Assembly: GCA_018268895.1 (NCBI GenBank)
Contig: JAFDVP010000001.1
Location: 310,001 to 374,000, forward strand
Length of the DNA stretch: 64,000 nt
From: Acidobacteriota bacterium
GTDB lineage: Bacteria > Acidobacteriota > Terriglobia > Terriglobales > Acidobacteriaceae
Reading direction: 5' to 3'
Part shown: positions 1-6,682 of the stretch, piece after piece
How the letters are laid out: every line of letters starts with the position of its first letter
Position numbering within the stretch: the first letter of the stretch is position 1
Translations under genes and position numbers: made by a program
The notes under the pieces: generated by a model
The model's input: only the letters and a program-made list of their open reading frames with translations
What the model was told of the DNA's origin: nothing
The model's database searches: none

Positions 1-549
1 GGAGGCATCCTCACCGACGTTCACGGCCGCACCACGCTCCCCGGCCTCTACGCCGCTGGCGAGGCCGCCTGCACCGGCGTCCACGGGGCCAACCGCCTCG
101 CCTCCAACTCGCTCCTCGACGGCCTCGTCTTCGGCGCGCTCACCGCCGACGCCATGACCTCCGACTCCTCCCGCCTGCCTTCGCTCAAACAGGCGCACGT
201 GGAGCCGCCCTCCACGCACATCGAAGGCACCACGCTCGACGCCAACACCGAGCGCTGGATCGACGACCTGCGCGCCAATATGTGGAAGCACGCGGGCCTG
301 CTGCGCGACGCCGCCGGTCTCGATACGATGAAGCGCGCGCTAGCTGCCCTCGCGGACACCATGCCGCGCGGGCTCACCCGACGCGCCATCGAGGCACGCA
401 ACCTGCACGACATCGCCTCCATCATCACCACATCGGCGCTCGCACGCCGCGAGAGCCGCGGCGCGCACTTCCGCAACGATTTCCCGCAGCACGATGCTGA
501 AGCGCGCCACTCCGTGATGCAGGCGAACGACCTCAGGTTTCAGCCCTGA
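1..549 (+). CDS. nadB: L-aspartate oxidase, C-terminal part (5' end outside window)
   Basis: The visible 182 residues are the end of an FAD-dependent L-aspartate oxidase, which makes iminoaspartate for quinolinate and NAD synthesis. The first residues hold the FAD-domain stretch GLYAAGEAACTGVHGANRLA followed by SNSLLDGLVFG. The rest is the helical C-terminal domain, ending with the typical ESRGAHFR segment. The reading frame is open from base 1, so the start lies upstream of the window. The partner quinolinate synthase gene nadA is not adjacent; it lies 18 kb away on the other strand. The last ten bases overlap the end of the convergent TerC gene. The enzyme family is well supported by these motifs. 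Confidence 0.93.
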   Translation, partial: GGILTDVHGRTTLPGLYAAGEAACTGVHGANRLASNSLLDGLVFGALTADAMTSDSSRLPSLKQAHVEPPSTHIEGTTLDANTERWIDDLRANMWKHAGLLRDAAGLDTMKRALAALADTMPRGLTRRAIEARNLHDIASIITTSALARRESRGAHFRNDFPQHDAEARHSVMQANDLRFQP

Positions 550-1487
550 TGCTGCTGGCTGCCGGAAGGTCGTTTCAGCAACGAGACGGCCACGGTGATT
601 CCCAGCAGCGCCACCACCACCGCCAGTGAGGTCATCGGTTTGATCTCGTAGAAGTGCGCCGTCAGCATCTTGACCGCCGCAAACCCCAGCACGGCGGCCA
701 GCCCATAGTGCAGGTACTGCAACCGCATCAGCAGGTGCGCCAGCAGGAAGTACAGCGACCGCAGCCCCATCACAGCCATGATGTTCGAGGTATACGCCAG
801 GAACGGATGCCGCGTGATCGAGAGCACCGCCGGAATCGAGTCGATCGCAAACACCAGGTCCGTTACTTCGATCGCGATCAGCGTCAGAAAGAGCACCGTC
901 ATCATGCGTTGGCCCGCTTCGACGACGAAGAAGCTGTCCTGCCGCAGACTCACCGGACGAAGACGCGATATCCACTTCAACCAGCCTGGAATCTCTTCCT
1001 TCTTGTTCTCGTCTTCGGGAATGACCAGCTTGATCGCCGCGACGAGCAGCACAACCGCGAAAATATAGCTCACCCACTCGAACCGCGTCAGCAGCCCGAT
1101 ACCCGCGGCGATGAACGCGCCGCGCATCACAATCGCTCCCGCCACGCCCCAGAAGAGCACTTTCGGCTGATTCGGAGCGTCAATGCGGAAGACCTTGAAC
1201 AACAATAGGAAGACGAACAGATTGTCGACCGAAAGCGCCTCTTCGATCGCATAGCCGGCCAGGTACTGTGTCGCTGAATCGCCGCCCATCGCCCGCAGTA
1301 CGAACAGCGCAAACGCCAGCGCCGCTCCTACCCACAGGCAGGTCGCCGCAACCGAGGTGGAGTGGACAACCTTGTCCGCCCCATGCTTCCTCTGCTGCCA
1401 GCGTATGTAAGCGAACTCCAACGCCATCAGTACGAAGACGAAGAGGTGAAATCCTACCCAGTAGCTCGCAGGCGTGAAGTGTTGCAT
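540..1487 (-). CDS. TerC family integral membrane protein
   Basis: A 315-aa polytopic membrane protein of the TerC/Alx family, whose members are linked to tellurite resistance, manganese efflux or metal loading of exported proteins. The acidic family motif SVDNLFVFLLLF is near residue 90, and a second acidic membrane motif VTDLVFAIDSIPAVL follows near residue 210. About nine hydrophobic segments are visible. The start at 1487 is ATG with a weak purine stretch upstream. The gene is convergent with nadB, with a 10-bp overlap of the 3' ends. Its upstream region was hit by the IS1595-family element whose target duplication begins at 1574, about 87 bp before the start codon, so its native promoter may have been separated from distal elements. 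The substrate cannot be told from sequence. Confidence 0.9.
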   Translation of the reverse strand: MQHFTPASYWVGFHLFVFVLMALEFAYIRWQQRKHGADKVVHSTSVAATCLWVGAALAFALFVLRAMGGDSATQYLAGYAIEEALSVDNLFVFLLLFKVFRIDAPNQPKVLFWGVAGAIVMRGAFIAAGIGLLTRFEWVSYIFAVVLLVAAIKLVIPEDENKKEEIPGWLKWISRLRPVSLRQDSFFVVEAGQRMMTVLFLTLIAIEVTDLVFAIDSIPAVLSITRHPFLAYTSNIMAVMGLRSLYFLLAHLLMRLQYLHYGLAAVLGFAAVKMLTAHFYEIKPMTSLAVVVALLGITVAVSLLKRPSGSQQHQG

Positions 1488-1573
1488 CTCTCAGGATGCT
1501 ATCGCAACGGCAACATGTCCCGCAGCGTGCTCCCGCCGTGATGCAGAATCTTTAGGGAGCCTCTGTAAGTCCA

Positions 1574-1581
1574 GTTTTGTT
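1574..1581. repeat. Target-site duplication, left copy
   Basis: GTTTTGTT immediately precedes the left end of the IS1595-family element and is repeated exactly after its right end at 6166-6173. Confidence 0.93.
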
Positions 1582-1603
1582 GGTAATAACATACTTGACT
1601 GAG
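1582..1603 (+). repeat. Left terminal inverted repeat of the IS1595-family element
   Basis: These 22 bp begin with GG and are the exact reverse complement of 6144-6165. The inner part contains TTGACT (1595-1600), which forms a promoter -35 box at the other end. Here no good -10 box follows at 17 bp spacing. Confidence 0.95.
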
Positions 1604-1637
1604 TAAAGGCTAAGAGATGGCTAAATCGACTCACAAA

Positions 1638-1916
1638 CTATTGGAGAGATGTCTCTTTTGGCTCCTCTCCAAACGGGGAGGTAACGGTAAATCCCAAGAA
1701 TTTAAGCATCTCCAATGTCCTTTGTGCGGGGCCACAAAACAGAACATTGGGAGGCCGAGCGGTCCTGCACTCTATCTGGGCCACGCCTGCTTCCCCAGAG
1801 AAAATCAAGTCACACCCATCGAAGACGCAATTGATAAAGATGTGTCCGTCTAGGATTACGGTTTCCTTTGGACCGAATGTCTTATTTTCGATTCGTGGCA
1901 AATCCGCTTCTGTCAT
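1638..1916 (-). CDS. Small protein with one or two pentapeptide-like repeats (passenger gene)
   Basis: A 92-aa protein. The segment VILDGHIFINCVFDGCDLIF (residues about 20-39) has the alternating pattern of small beta-helix or pentapeptide-like proteins, which often sit near phage or regulator genes. No catalytic motif or membrane segment is visible. It starts with ATG three bases after the stop codon of the XRE regulator gene on the same strand, so the two are almost certainly co-transcribed and perhaps translationally coupled. It lies inside the IS1595-family element. A 78-aa reading frame on the opposite strand is less protein-like and was set aside. Function unknown. Confidence 0.7.
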   Translation of the reverse strand: MTEADLPRIENKTFGPKETVILDGHIFINCVFDGCDLIFSGEAGVAQIECRTARPPNVLFCGPAQRTLEMLKFLGFTVTSPFGEEPKETSLQ

Positions 1917-1919
1917 TGC

Positions 1920-2135
1920 CTAAATCCCTTCCAGTAGCTCCGACAGGCTTTTCTCCAGCGCATCCGCAATCCGTTTTAGCGCCTCCAGCCCAATTTCTCG
2001 TTTTCCAACTTCGATTTCACAAATGTGGGTTTTGCTGAGTTCGGCATGAGCCGCTAAATCAATCTGCCTCCATCCGCGTTTCCGTCGAAGCGTCCTGATT
2101 CGATTGCCCAGCTTGACGCGGAGAGTGGTTGCCAT
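1920..2135 (-). CDS. XRE-family helix-turn-helix regulator (passenger gene)
   Basis: A 71-aa protein that is essentially one Cro/C1-type helix-turn-helix domain. The segment GNRIRTLRRKRGWRQIDLAAH, then SKTHICEIEVGKREIGLEAL, fits the five-helix XRE fold. The short length is typical of autoregulating controllers such as those of restriction-modification or toxin-antitoxin loci. GGAG lies just before the ATG. A perfect 16-bp palindrome at 2169-2184, between this gene and the divergent membrane-protein gene, is the obvious operator candidate. I infer that this regulator controls both directions of the element's left half. It shows no ligand-binding domain. Confidence 0.9.
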   Translation of the reverse strand: MATTLRVKLGNRIRTLRRKRGWRQIDLAAHAELSKTHICEIEVGKREIGLEALKRIADALEKSLSELLEGI

Positions 2136-2168
2136 CTCTCCATCGTCCGGTTATTCTGAGTCGCAAAG

Positions 2169-2184
2169 TTCAGGCATGCCTGAA
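2169..2184. promoter_or_regulatory. Perfect 16-bp palindrome, probable XRE operator
   Basis: TTCAGGCATGCCTGAA is a perfect palindrome in the 66-bp gap between the divergent xre gene (start 2135) and the membrane-protein gene (start 2202). Position and symmetry fit a dimeric helix-turn-helix operator. Binding is inferred. Confidence 0.6.
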
Positions 2185-2201
2185 TCAACGAGCAGGGAGC
2201 G

Positions 2202-2627
2202 ATGATGGCGGATACGCCGGATTGGAAGAAAAAAGCTAAAGCCGAGTACGAAAACGAAGAGGAGCGTATTAGGACCGACGTAAAGGCAGGATTCTATTTA
2301 CATCTCTTTATCTTTGTATTTCTCGGTGTGGTTTTCGGAGCAATCTATGTCATCCGGTGGATGATTGTCAGAGATAACTTTCTGCCATCCAGTCACGATG
2401 CCGCATGGATGATTGCTATCGCAATCGGGGCGGTACCGTTTATTTATTTTACGGACAGACACGACAGAATAAGGGAAGTTCGTGAGCAACGTCTCATTCG
2501 GCTTGAAATGAAAATTGATGCCATGCTGGCCGAACAAGATGCGCTGCTGGCTAGATATGAAGAGCTACTGAGAGATGTCCGGCGCACGATGAGCGACACG
2601 GAGCTGCATATACGCGGCATCCTCTAA
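2202..2627 (+). CDS. Small two-helix membrane protein with C-terminal coiled coil (passenger gene)
   Basis: A 141-aa protein. A charged N-terminus (residues 1-28) is followed by two transmembrane segments, about 30-52 (FYLHLFIFVFLGVVFGAIYV) and 68-82. The remaining 55 residues are charged and helical, probably coiled coil (RLEMKIDAMLAEQDALLARY). The hydrophobic part resembles the 2TM domain found in many small bacterial proteins. GGGAG precedes the ATG. It is divergent from the XRE gene across the palindrome at 2169-2184, so it is probably under that regulator. It ends 7 bp before the convergent gene at 2635. A membrane effector role is possible but unproven. Confidence 0.75.
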   Translation: MMADTPDWKKKAKAEYENEEERIRTDVKAGFYLHLFIFVFLGVVFGAIYVIRWMIVRDNFLPSSHDAAWMIAIAIGAVPFIYFTDRHDRIREVREQRLIRLEMKIDAMLAEQDALLARYEELLRDVRRTMSDTELHIRGIL

Positions 2628-2634
2628 TCTATTT

Positions 2635-2985
2635 TTAGGAATCCTCCAGCGCGGTGAATTCACGCTCCCATTTATTCACCGCCAGCACCGCAGCCAATTT
2701 GAAAAAATCATAAGTAACGAGTCCTAGAGCCTCTGATTTTGTGAACTCAAAGTGGCCTATTCTGTTCATAAACTCTGATTGGTGCGATACAGTAAGTCGC
2801 CAAAGATAACGACCCTCAATGCTCTCATCTTGGAATCCCGCGACCAATGCATCGGAAATCACCTCGTAGTGCATTTTTCTCGAACGAAACATAGCCCATC
2901 TCCCTTGTGCCAGGGATAAAGTAATTGGTCTATCTCGTGTGTCAATGCTAAAAAGCGCTTCCACAGGCAACCGTTCTAAGCTCAT
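2635..2985 (-). CDS. Hypothetical protein (passenger gene)
   Basis: A 116-aa soluble-looking protein with no motif I recognise. The C-terminal half (EFTKSEALGLVTYDFFKLAA, then VNKWEREF) looks helical. An alternative ATG at 2892 has a better ribosome-binding site (GGGAG, about 8 bases upstream) and would give 85 residues. The longer form is kept because its first 31 residues read like protein. It is divergent from the 57-aa gene at 3002, with only 16 bp between the starts, and lies inside the IS1595-family element. Confidence 0.55.
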   Translation of the reverse strand: MSLERLPVEALFSIDTRDRPITLSLAQGRWAMFRSRKMHYEVISDALVAGFQDESIEGRYLWRLTVSHQSEFMNRIGHFEFTKSEALGLVTYDFFKLAAVLAVNKWEREFTALEDS

Positions 2986-3001
2986 CTATACGGAGGCTGT
3001 C

Positions 3002-3175
3002 ATGGATAACCGATATGGTCTTGATGCCGCTCTTGATGGGCTGGAATACGAATTGCGCTGGACACCCATTTCCTGCAGACCTGAAAGACGCCGACTTATG
3101 GAATACATCGCTTCGTTCAAAGCACAATTCAAATCGCTGACAGGTATGGAGTGGAAGCCGAATATCCTCCGATAA
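3002..3175 (+). CDS. Small hypothetical protein, 57 aa (passenger gene)
   Basis: Starts at the ATG at 3002, which has GGAGG about seven bases upstream. The upstream in-frame ATG at 2939 lacks such a site and would overlap the divergent gene. The product is charged and helical (GLDAALDGLEYELRW, then RRRLMEYIASFKAQFKSLTG), without Cys clusters or a membrane segment. It forms a tight divergent pair with the gene at 2635-2985. No family recognised. Confidence 0.5.
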   Translation: MDNRYGLDAALDGLEYELRWTPISCRPERRRLMEYIASFKAQFKSLTGMEWKPNILR

Positions 3176-3542
3176 GATTCGATTCTTCTCTTTTACGAAT
3201 ACGACTTGCTGCTTACGCGGGAAAAGATTAGCTTTAAAAGGGTAGGGCGGGATGAGCTTTAGGCTCAACCCGCCCCGTTCGGATAAAACTCCCACCATGT
3301 CCCTCGTCGCCGCCCTCCTTCCCAGAGATTAGCGACTTGGGACTTTTTGCTTGGTTCCCGCTGCCACGGTGGGTGCTGTGGTGGCGGCGGGTCTTACCCT
3401 CCTGACAGAGTGAGCAATCATGCTTCTATCTCCCTTCTAACTGTATGAAGGATAAGGCGATGTTGTCAGGGAGTGTCCAGCAGGGAGATTCTGAAGCATA
3501 ATGGGGAAATATAGGGGAGGAATAGGGGAGAAATGAGGGAAG
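3176..3542. other. Non-coding stretch inside the IS1595-family element
   Basis: No convincing gene. It holds a strong imperfect hairpin at 3245-3275 (listed separately), a purine-rich run with repeated AGGGGA-like units around 3500-3535, and no clear promoter that I can assign. Confidence 0.6.
3245..3275. repeat. Strong hairpin, terminator-like or REP-like
   Basis: Two nested stems: GGGCGGG (3245-3251) with CCCGCCC (3269-3275), and TGAGC (3253-3257) with GCTCA (3263-3267). There is no long T run after it on either strand, so it is more REP-like than a classical terminator. Confidence 0.5.
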
Positions 3543-4883
3543 TCATGCATACTTCGTCGGTCGCGGCTTCCCCATGATGTCTTCGGGAGTCTTGCCGCTG
3601 GTCAGGACGTGCTTGAAGGAACGATCCGCCTTCAGACCGTCCTTGGCTTCGCCGCCGATCCAGCGCGTCCACTCCCTGCGCGTCTGCCGTGCAGCCCAAA
3701 TGATGTCAGCGATCTTTACGTCTGGGAACGTCGCTCGGTATGAGTCACGCAGCGATTGCCGTATTGCTTTGCGGCTGGCCCTCACGTCTTCATCGGACTC
3801 GGTCGGAGCAGGTGGCGGTGCCGGAACTGACGGCGCGGGGGTAACTTCGGCCATCTTTGCTTGCATCGCCAAAAACTCTGGAGACTGTTCCCACACGTAC
3901 TTGCCAACCAGTGCTGAAAGAGTTTCCCTCAGACCAGCGACCATCTCATCGTGCGTCAACCCGTGATACTTGAGGCTTTCCGTGCTGCTCCCCTTATCTA
4001 CTTCGTACACAGCATTGACGACTCTCGCCACGATCCGATCTGCGAGCCGCTTCAGCCAAGTCTCATAGCGAGCATCTTTGCGGACGGAACCATACTGCTG
4101 CACCTCTCTCGTAAACAAAACACTGGCGTACCACTGTAGTTGGTTCAGCAACTGCGCTGGCATTTTCGGAGGACGCGGTTTACCTGCTGGCGTCTCATGG
4201 GGAACCTGCATCCCGGATAGATTCCGGTAATGCTCCTGATCGACCTTGTACAGCATCAGGTCGATCTGATCGCACACAATTCGAGGTAGTGGAGGTCGCT
4301 CCCCGATTTCATCGGCCTCCTGTAGTCTGCACGCAGCAGCCGCTGCCATAATCAGCAGAGGTGACCCGGAAGTTATGTCGATTCCAGCAGCAGCGCGGGT
4401 GCTCTCTTTACTGATAGCCGCCAGTTTGCGCTCATGCTCCAGTTCTTCCTCTCGCTTCTGTCTGCGGAGAGCGGAGTCGCCAGAAATCTTGTCCTTGAGA
4501 AGAGCGTCCATTGGCTCAGGCCAATCTTGACTGCGCTGCTCATCGCTGGAATGCGGCACGATTACAGAGCCAATCAGCGTGAGGTCGGTGGTTTCCTGAA
4601 TGCTTTCGATCGTCGGCATGAGGTGATAGCCAATGCCATCCCACGCTACATGCCATTTACCTGGCGATACGTTGATAATGGTTGTTGGCGGCAAGACGAC
4701 TGCGATTGGTCCTTTCTTCGACGTCGCGCTGGTTCCCGGCCCGCCAAGACCATGCACATGTACCCTGCCGATACCGTCGGAGGTGCTTGCGGTAACAGAC
4801 GCATAGATGGCAGCGCCCGGCGGGATGATCTGATCTGGCCGGGCGTTCCTTTGCTTTCTTGGAGTCTGCCTGCGCACACACAC
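3543..4883 (-). CDS. Large protein of unknown function, possible frameshift near its start (passenger gene)
   Basis: A 446-aa reading frame, the largest gene in the element. Residues about 18-110 are rich in beta-type and glycine segments. Residues 130-175 are charged and helical (RRQKREEELEHERKLAAI). A Pro/Ala-rich linker at about 350-370 precedes a basic C-terminal block (RQTRREWTRWIGGEAKDG, then RSFKHVLTSGKTPEDI). No catalytic motif is recognised. In this frame the first start is a GTG inside a GT dinucleotide run (4876-4883), next to a poor ribosome-binding site. A better-looking N-terminus begins at an ATG at 4965 in another frame (MKARRMAEAFDVWLDIHIV), so a frameshift in the GT run or just downstream may separate the two. 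DNA binding is possible but only a guess. Confidence 0.7.
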   Translation of the reverse strand: MCVRRQTPRKQRNARPDQIIPPGAAIYASVTASTSDGIGRVHVHGLGGPGTSATSKKGPIAVVLPPTTIINVSPGKWHVAWDGIGYHLMPTIESIQETTDLTLIGSVIVPHSSDEQRSQDWPEPMDALLKDKISGDSALRRQKREEELEHERKLAAISKESTRAAAGIDITSGSPLLIMAAAAACRLQEADEIGERPPLPRIVCDQIDLMLYKVDQEHYRNLSGMQVPHETPAGKPRPPKMPAQLLNQLQWYASVLFTREVQQYGSVRKDARYETWLKRLADRIVARVVNAVYEVDKGSSTESLKYHGLTHDEMVAGLRETLSALVGKYVWEQSPEFLAMQAKMAEVTPAPSVPAPPPAPTESDEDVRASRKAIRQSLRDSYRATFPDVKIADIIWAARQTRREWTRWIGGEAKDGLKADRSFKHVLTSGKTPEDIMGKPRPTKYA

Positions 4884-4978
4884 CCTTACTGCGGCGCTCC
4901 GAAGGGCATACGATGTGGATATCCAGCCACACGTCGAATGCCTCGGCCATGCGCCGGGCTTTCATTTTAGGTGAGCCA

Positions 4979-4996
4979 ATTCTACGGGTTTACAAT
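4979..4996. promoter_or_regulatory. Back-to-back -10 boxes between divergent passenger genes
   Basis: TACAAT at 4991-4996 faces right and ends six bases before the ATG at 5003, implying a leaderless or nearly leaderless transcript. On the minus strand TAGAAT (complement of 4979-4984) lies 13 bases before the ATG at 4965. No strong -35 box is seen for either. Confidence 0.45.
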
Positions 4997-5002
4997 CGTG
5001 GA

Positions 5003-5173
5003 ATGACAGTACCTTCCAAGAAGGCGTGGACTGATCCGGCCAAGAGGCCACCCAAAGCGGAGACGATGAACACGCCGGGGAACTTTGACCAGTTCAGGGA
5101 AGCAATGAGGACTTTGCTCAAGGCAAAGCCCGCAAAGAAGCCCGCTTCCCCCGGCCCGACTTCGGCTTCTTAG
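5003..5173 (+). CDS. Small basic protein convergent with the transposase gene
   Basis: A 56-aa Lys/Pro-rich protein with a central helical segment NFDQFREAMRTLLKA and a disordered Lys/Pro/Ala tail. The ATG at 5003 lies six bases after a TACAAT -10 box (4991-4996), so the transcript is probably leaderless; there is no Shine-Dalgarno site. Its stop codon overlaps the end of the convergent transposase gene by four bases (5170-5173). Small proteins with an NFxxFxxxMRxLL core occur widely as orphan ORFs. A role in controlling the transposase is a guess from position only. Confidence 0.6.
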   Translation: MTVPSKKAWTDPAKRPPKAETMNTPGNFDQFREAMRTLLKAKPAKKPASPGPTSAS

Positions 5174-6117
5174 TTGTGCCTTTGCCGCGCCGTCAGTTCG
5201 GCATACATGAGACGCTTCCCGGTGATTTGGGACATTACTTGAATGAACCGTCCAGCATCGTTTGAGTCATCACGGTGGTTGAAGCGAAACACCTGCTCCG
5301 CAACATAGGAGTTGAGGTGTGCTGCATCCACGCTGACATATGTGCCGTGCAATCCTCGCTTGAGCAAGCTCCAAAAATTCTCGATTCCATTTGTGTGAAC
5401 ATGGCCGCGAACATACTCGTCTGCATGAACAATCACGTCATGGAGATAGTCTTGTTCCTTTGCGACAATGGTGTAGTTGGTGTGCTCATCGGTGATGAGG
5501 TGCGAACCGGCCATCACATTGTCCGCAAGCATCGGACGCATGTTGTGTAGTTTGCGATCCTCAATGACTCCAGCGCGCACCTTACCGCCGCGCTCCAGCA
5601 TTCCCATGACGATGGACTTGTTGCCACCGCCCTGATACGACGCAGACTGTTTACGCTTGCTGCGGTGCATGTTCTTGACCTTGCCGCCCACAAACGTCTC
5701 GTCGGCCTCTACCGGCGCATTGATGCCGAGCTTTAAGCCCGTGTCCGTCATCGCGTGACGGATGCGGTGCAGGACGTGCCACGCTGCCTTTTGGGTGATT
5801 CCTAACGCCCTCGCTAGTTCGTAGCTGCTGATACCGTTCTTGCAATTCACCAAGAGCCATGCAGCGGGAAGCCACTTATCGAGTCCGATAGGGGAATCCT
5901 CAAAGATGGTTCCCACTTTGAGAGAGAACTTCCGCTTGGGATGTTTAGTGTTGCAGTTGTAGAGGTTCGCCTTTTCAAGGAACGTCACCTTCTCAGACCC
6001 GCAATAAGGGCAGCGGACAATTCCGTCATCCCAACGAACAGCGATCATAAACTCGCGGCAGTTCTTGGGATCGGAAAAGTGCTTGATGGCTTCGAGTAGT
6101 GTCTGAGGCATGTCCAT
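5170..6117 (-). CDS. IS1595-family transposase
   Basis: A 315-aa DDE transposase of the IS1595/ISXO2 type. The N-terminal zinc ribbon has C36-x2-C39, but the second half is degenerate (C55, with His59 nearby instead of a second Cys pair). The catalytic domain shows D139 (VEADETFVGGK), D210 (LITDEHTNY) and E246 (GIENFWSLLKR). It is full length for the family and uninterrupted. The ATG at 6117 is preferred over the GTG at 6132. A promoter with TTGACT (complement of 6147-6152) and TATCTT (complement of 6124-6129) at exactly 17 bp places the transcript start at or next to that ATG. The -35 box lies inside the right inverted repeat. It is probably active, given the perfect ends. Confidence 0.95.
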   Translation of the reverse strand: MDMPQTLLEAIKHFSDPKNCREFMIAVRWDDGIVRCPYCGSEKVTFLEKANLYNCNTKHPKRKFSLKVGTIFEDSPIGLDKWLPAAWLLVNCKNGISSYELARALGITQKAAWHVLHRIRHAMTDTGLKLGINAPVEADETFVGGKVKNMHRSKRKQSASYQGGGNKSIVMGMLERGGKVRAGVIEDRKLHNMRPMLADNVMAGSHLITDEHTNYTIVAKEQDYLHDVIVHADEYVRGHVHTNGIENFWSLLKRGLHGTYVSVDAAHLNSYVAEQVFRFNHRDDSNDAGRFIQVMSQITGKRLMYAELTARQRHN

Positions 6118-6123
6118 ACCTGT

Positions 6124-6152
6124 AAGATACACATCTGAGTTAGCTCAGTCAA
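6124..6152 (-). promoter_or_regulatory. Transposase promoter, -35 box inside the inverted repeat
   Basis: On the minus strand TTGACT (6152-6147) and TATCTT (6129-6124) are separated by exactly 17 bp. The -10 box ends six bases before the ATG at 6117, so the message should be leaderless. Confidence 0.65.
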
Positions 6153-6165
6153 GTATGTTATTACC
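6144..6165 (-). repeat. Right terminal inverted repeat of the IS1595-family element
   Basis: Exact 22-bp reverse complement of 1582-1603, ending ...GTTATTACC at the element boundary. Confidence 0.95.
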
Positions 6166-6173
6166 GTTTTGTT
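6166..6173. repeat. Target-site duplication, right copy
   Basis: GTTTTGTT, identical to 1574-1581. It is also the first eight bases of a dispersed repeat seen in reverse at 52304-52336. Confidence 0.92.
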
Positions 6174-6254
6174 AGGGGCACCCGTTCGACTGCGCTCAGG
6201 GCAGGCTCTTCAGCCGTGCCGCAAGTGGCTTGTCTGCAATGCGGCTTTAGCCGC
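6166..6254. repeat. Dispersed REP-like repeat at the insertion site
   Basis: GTTTTGTTAGGGGCAC, then after an unrelated stretch TTCAGCCGTGCCGC (6209-6222), matches the two ends of the repeat found reversed at 52304-52336. Then GCGGCT-TT-AGCCGC (6241-6254) makes a second short hairpin. The transposon inserted at the edge of this repeat. Confidence 0.55.
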
Positions 6255-6374
6255 TGAGGGAATGTTCGGATACTTATTCAGAACCTTCCATAGATTTTGA
6301 AGGGGCCCGTCAGACTTTGTGTGTGCCAGCCATCGGTTTGTTAGCCACAGACCATGCACCCGTATGCCAGAAGA

Positions 6375-6575
6375 TTAGCGTGCGCCAAGCACCATCGAAT
6401 ACACGGCATAGACGCCCACAGCCAGCAATCCCCACAGGACCGACGAGAAGACCACTCCGCGAAGGATCTCCGCCACCTGATGTTTCTCCACAAAGCTCTC
6501 CTTGCGGTTCCACGAGAACTCGGGCTTTACCTCGTTGCTCCTGCTGCGCCAGCTCAACAATGTTGATGTCTGCAT
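6375..6575 (-). CDS. Small single-pass membrane protein, 66 aa
   Basis: Starts at the ATG at 6575, which has a good ribosome-binding site (CTGGAGGC, about eight bases upstream). The first 40 residues are polar and charged (RKESFVEKHQVAEILRG), followed by one membrane segment (VVFSSVLWGLLAVGVYAVYSMVL) at the C-terminus, so it looks tail-anchored. Both the site and the hydrophobic pattern support a real gene despite its size. It lies alone between the REP-like repeat and the DUF3761 gene. No family recognised. Confidence 0.6.
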   Translation of the reverse strand: MQTSTLLSWRSRSNEVKPEFSWNRKESFVEKHQVAEILRGVVFSSVLWGLLAVGVYAVYSMVLGAR

Positions 6576-6682
6576 TCGACTTTGCCTCCAGTTATCCACA
6601 GCCTAGGCATGTCACTTCCACACTGCTATCCCACAAAAGAGGAACCCAGAGCTGATTGGATCGGCCCTGCCCTGACTTTGCC

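Larger units (their letters stand above)
1574..6173. mobile_element. IS1595-family transposon with passenger genes, including target duplications
   Basis: The element itself is 1582-6165 (4584 bp). Its ends are a perfect 22-bp inverted repeat: 1582-1603 starts GGTAATAACATAC, and 6144-6165 is its reverse complement. Directly outside lie two copies of the 8-bp sequence GTTTTGTT (1574-1581 and 6166-6173), a target-site duplication of the size expected for IS1595. The transposase is at the right end (5170-6117). The remaining 3.6 kb holds about seven other genes on both strands, visibly lower in GC than the flanking chromosome. Perfect ends plus an exact duplication indicate a recent, structurally intact insertion. 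IS1595-family elements with passenger genes are known, but I do not recognise this cargo set. Confidence 0.93.

Noticed and set aside
1617..1853. 78-aa reading frame on the plus strand with a CPLCG motif
   Set aside because: It lies opposite the pentapeptide-like gene, which is tightly linked to the XRE gene and reads more like protein. No ribosome-binding site.
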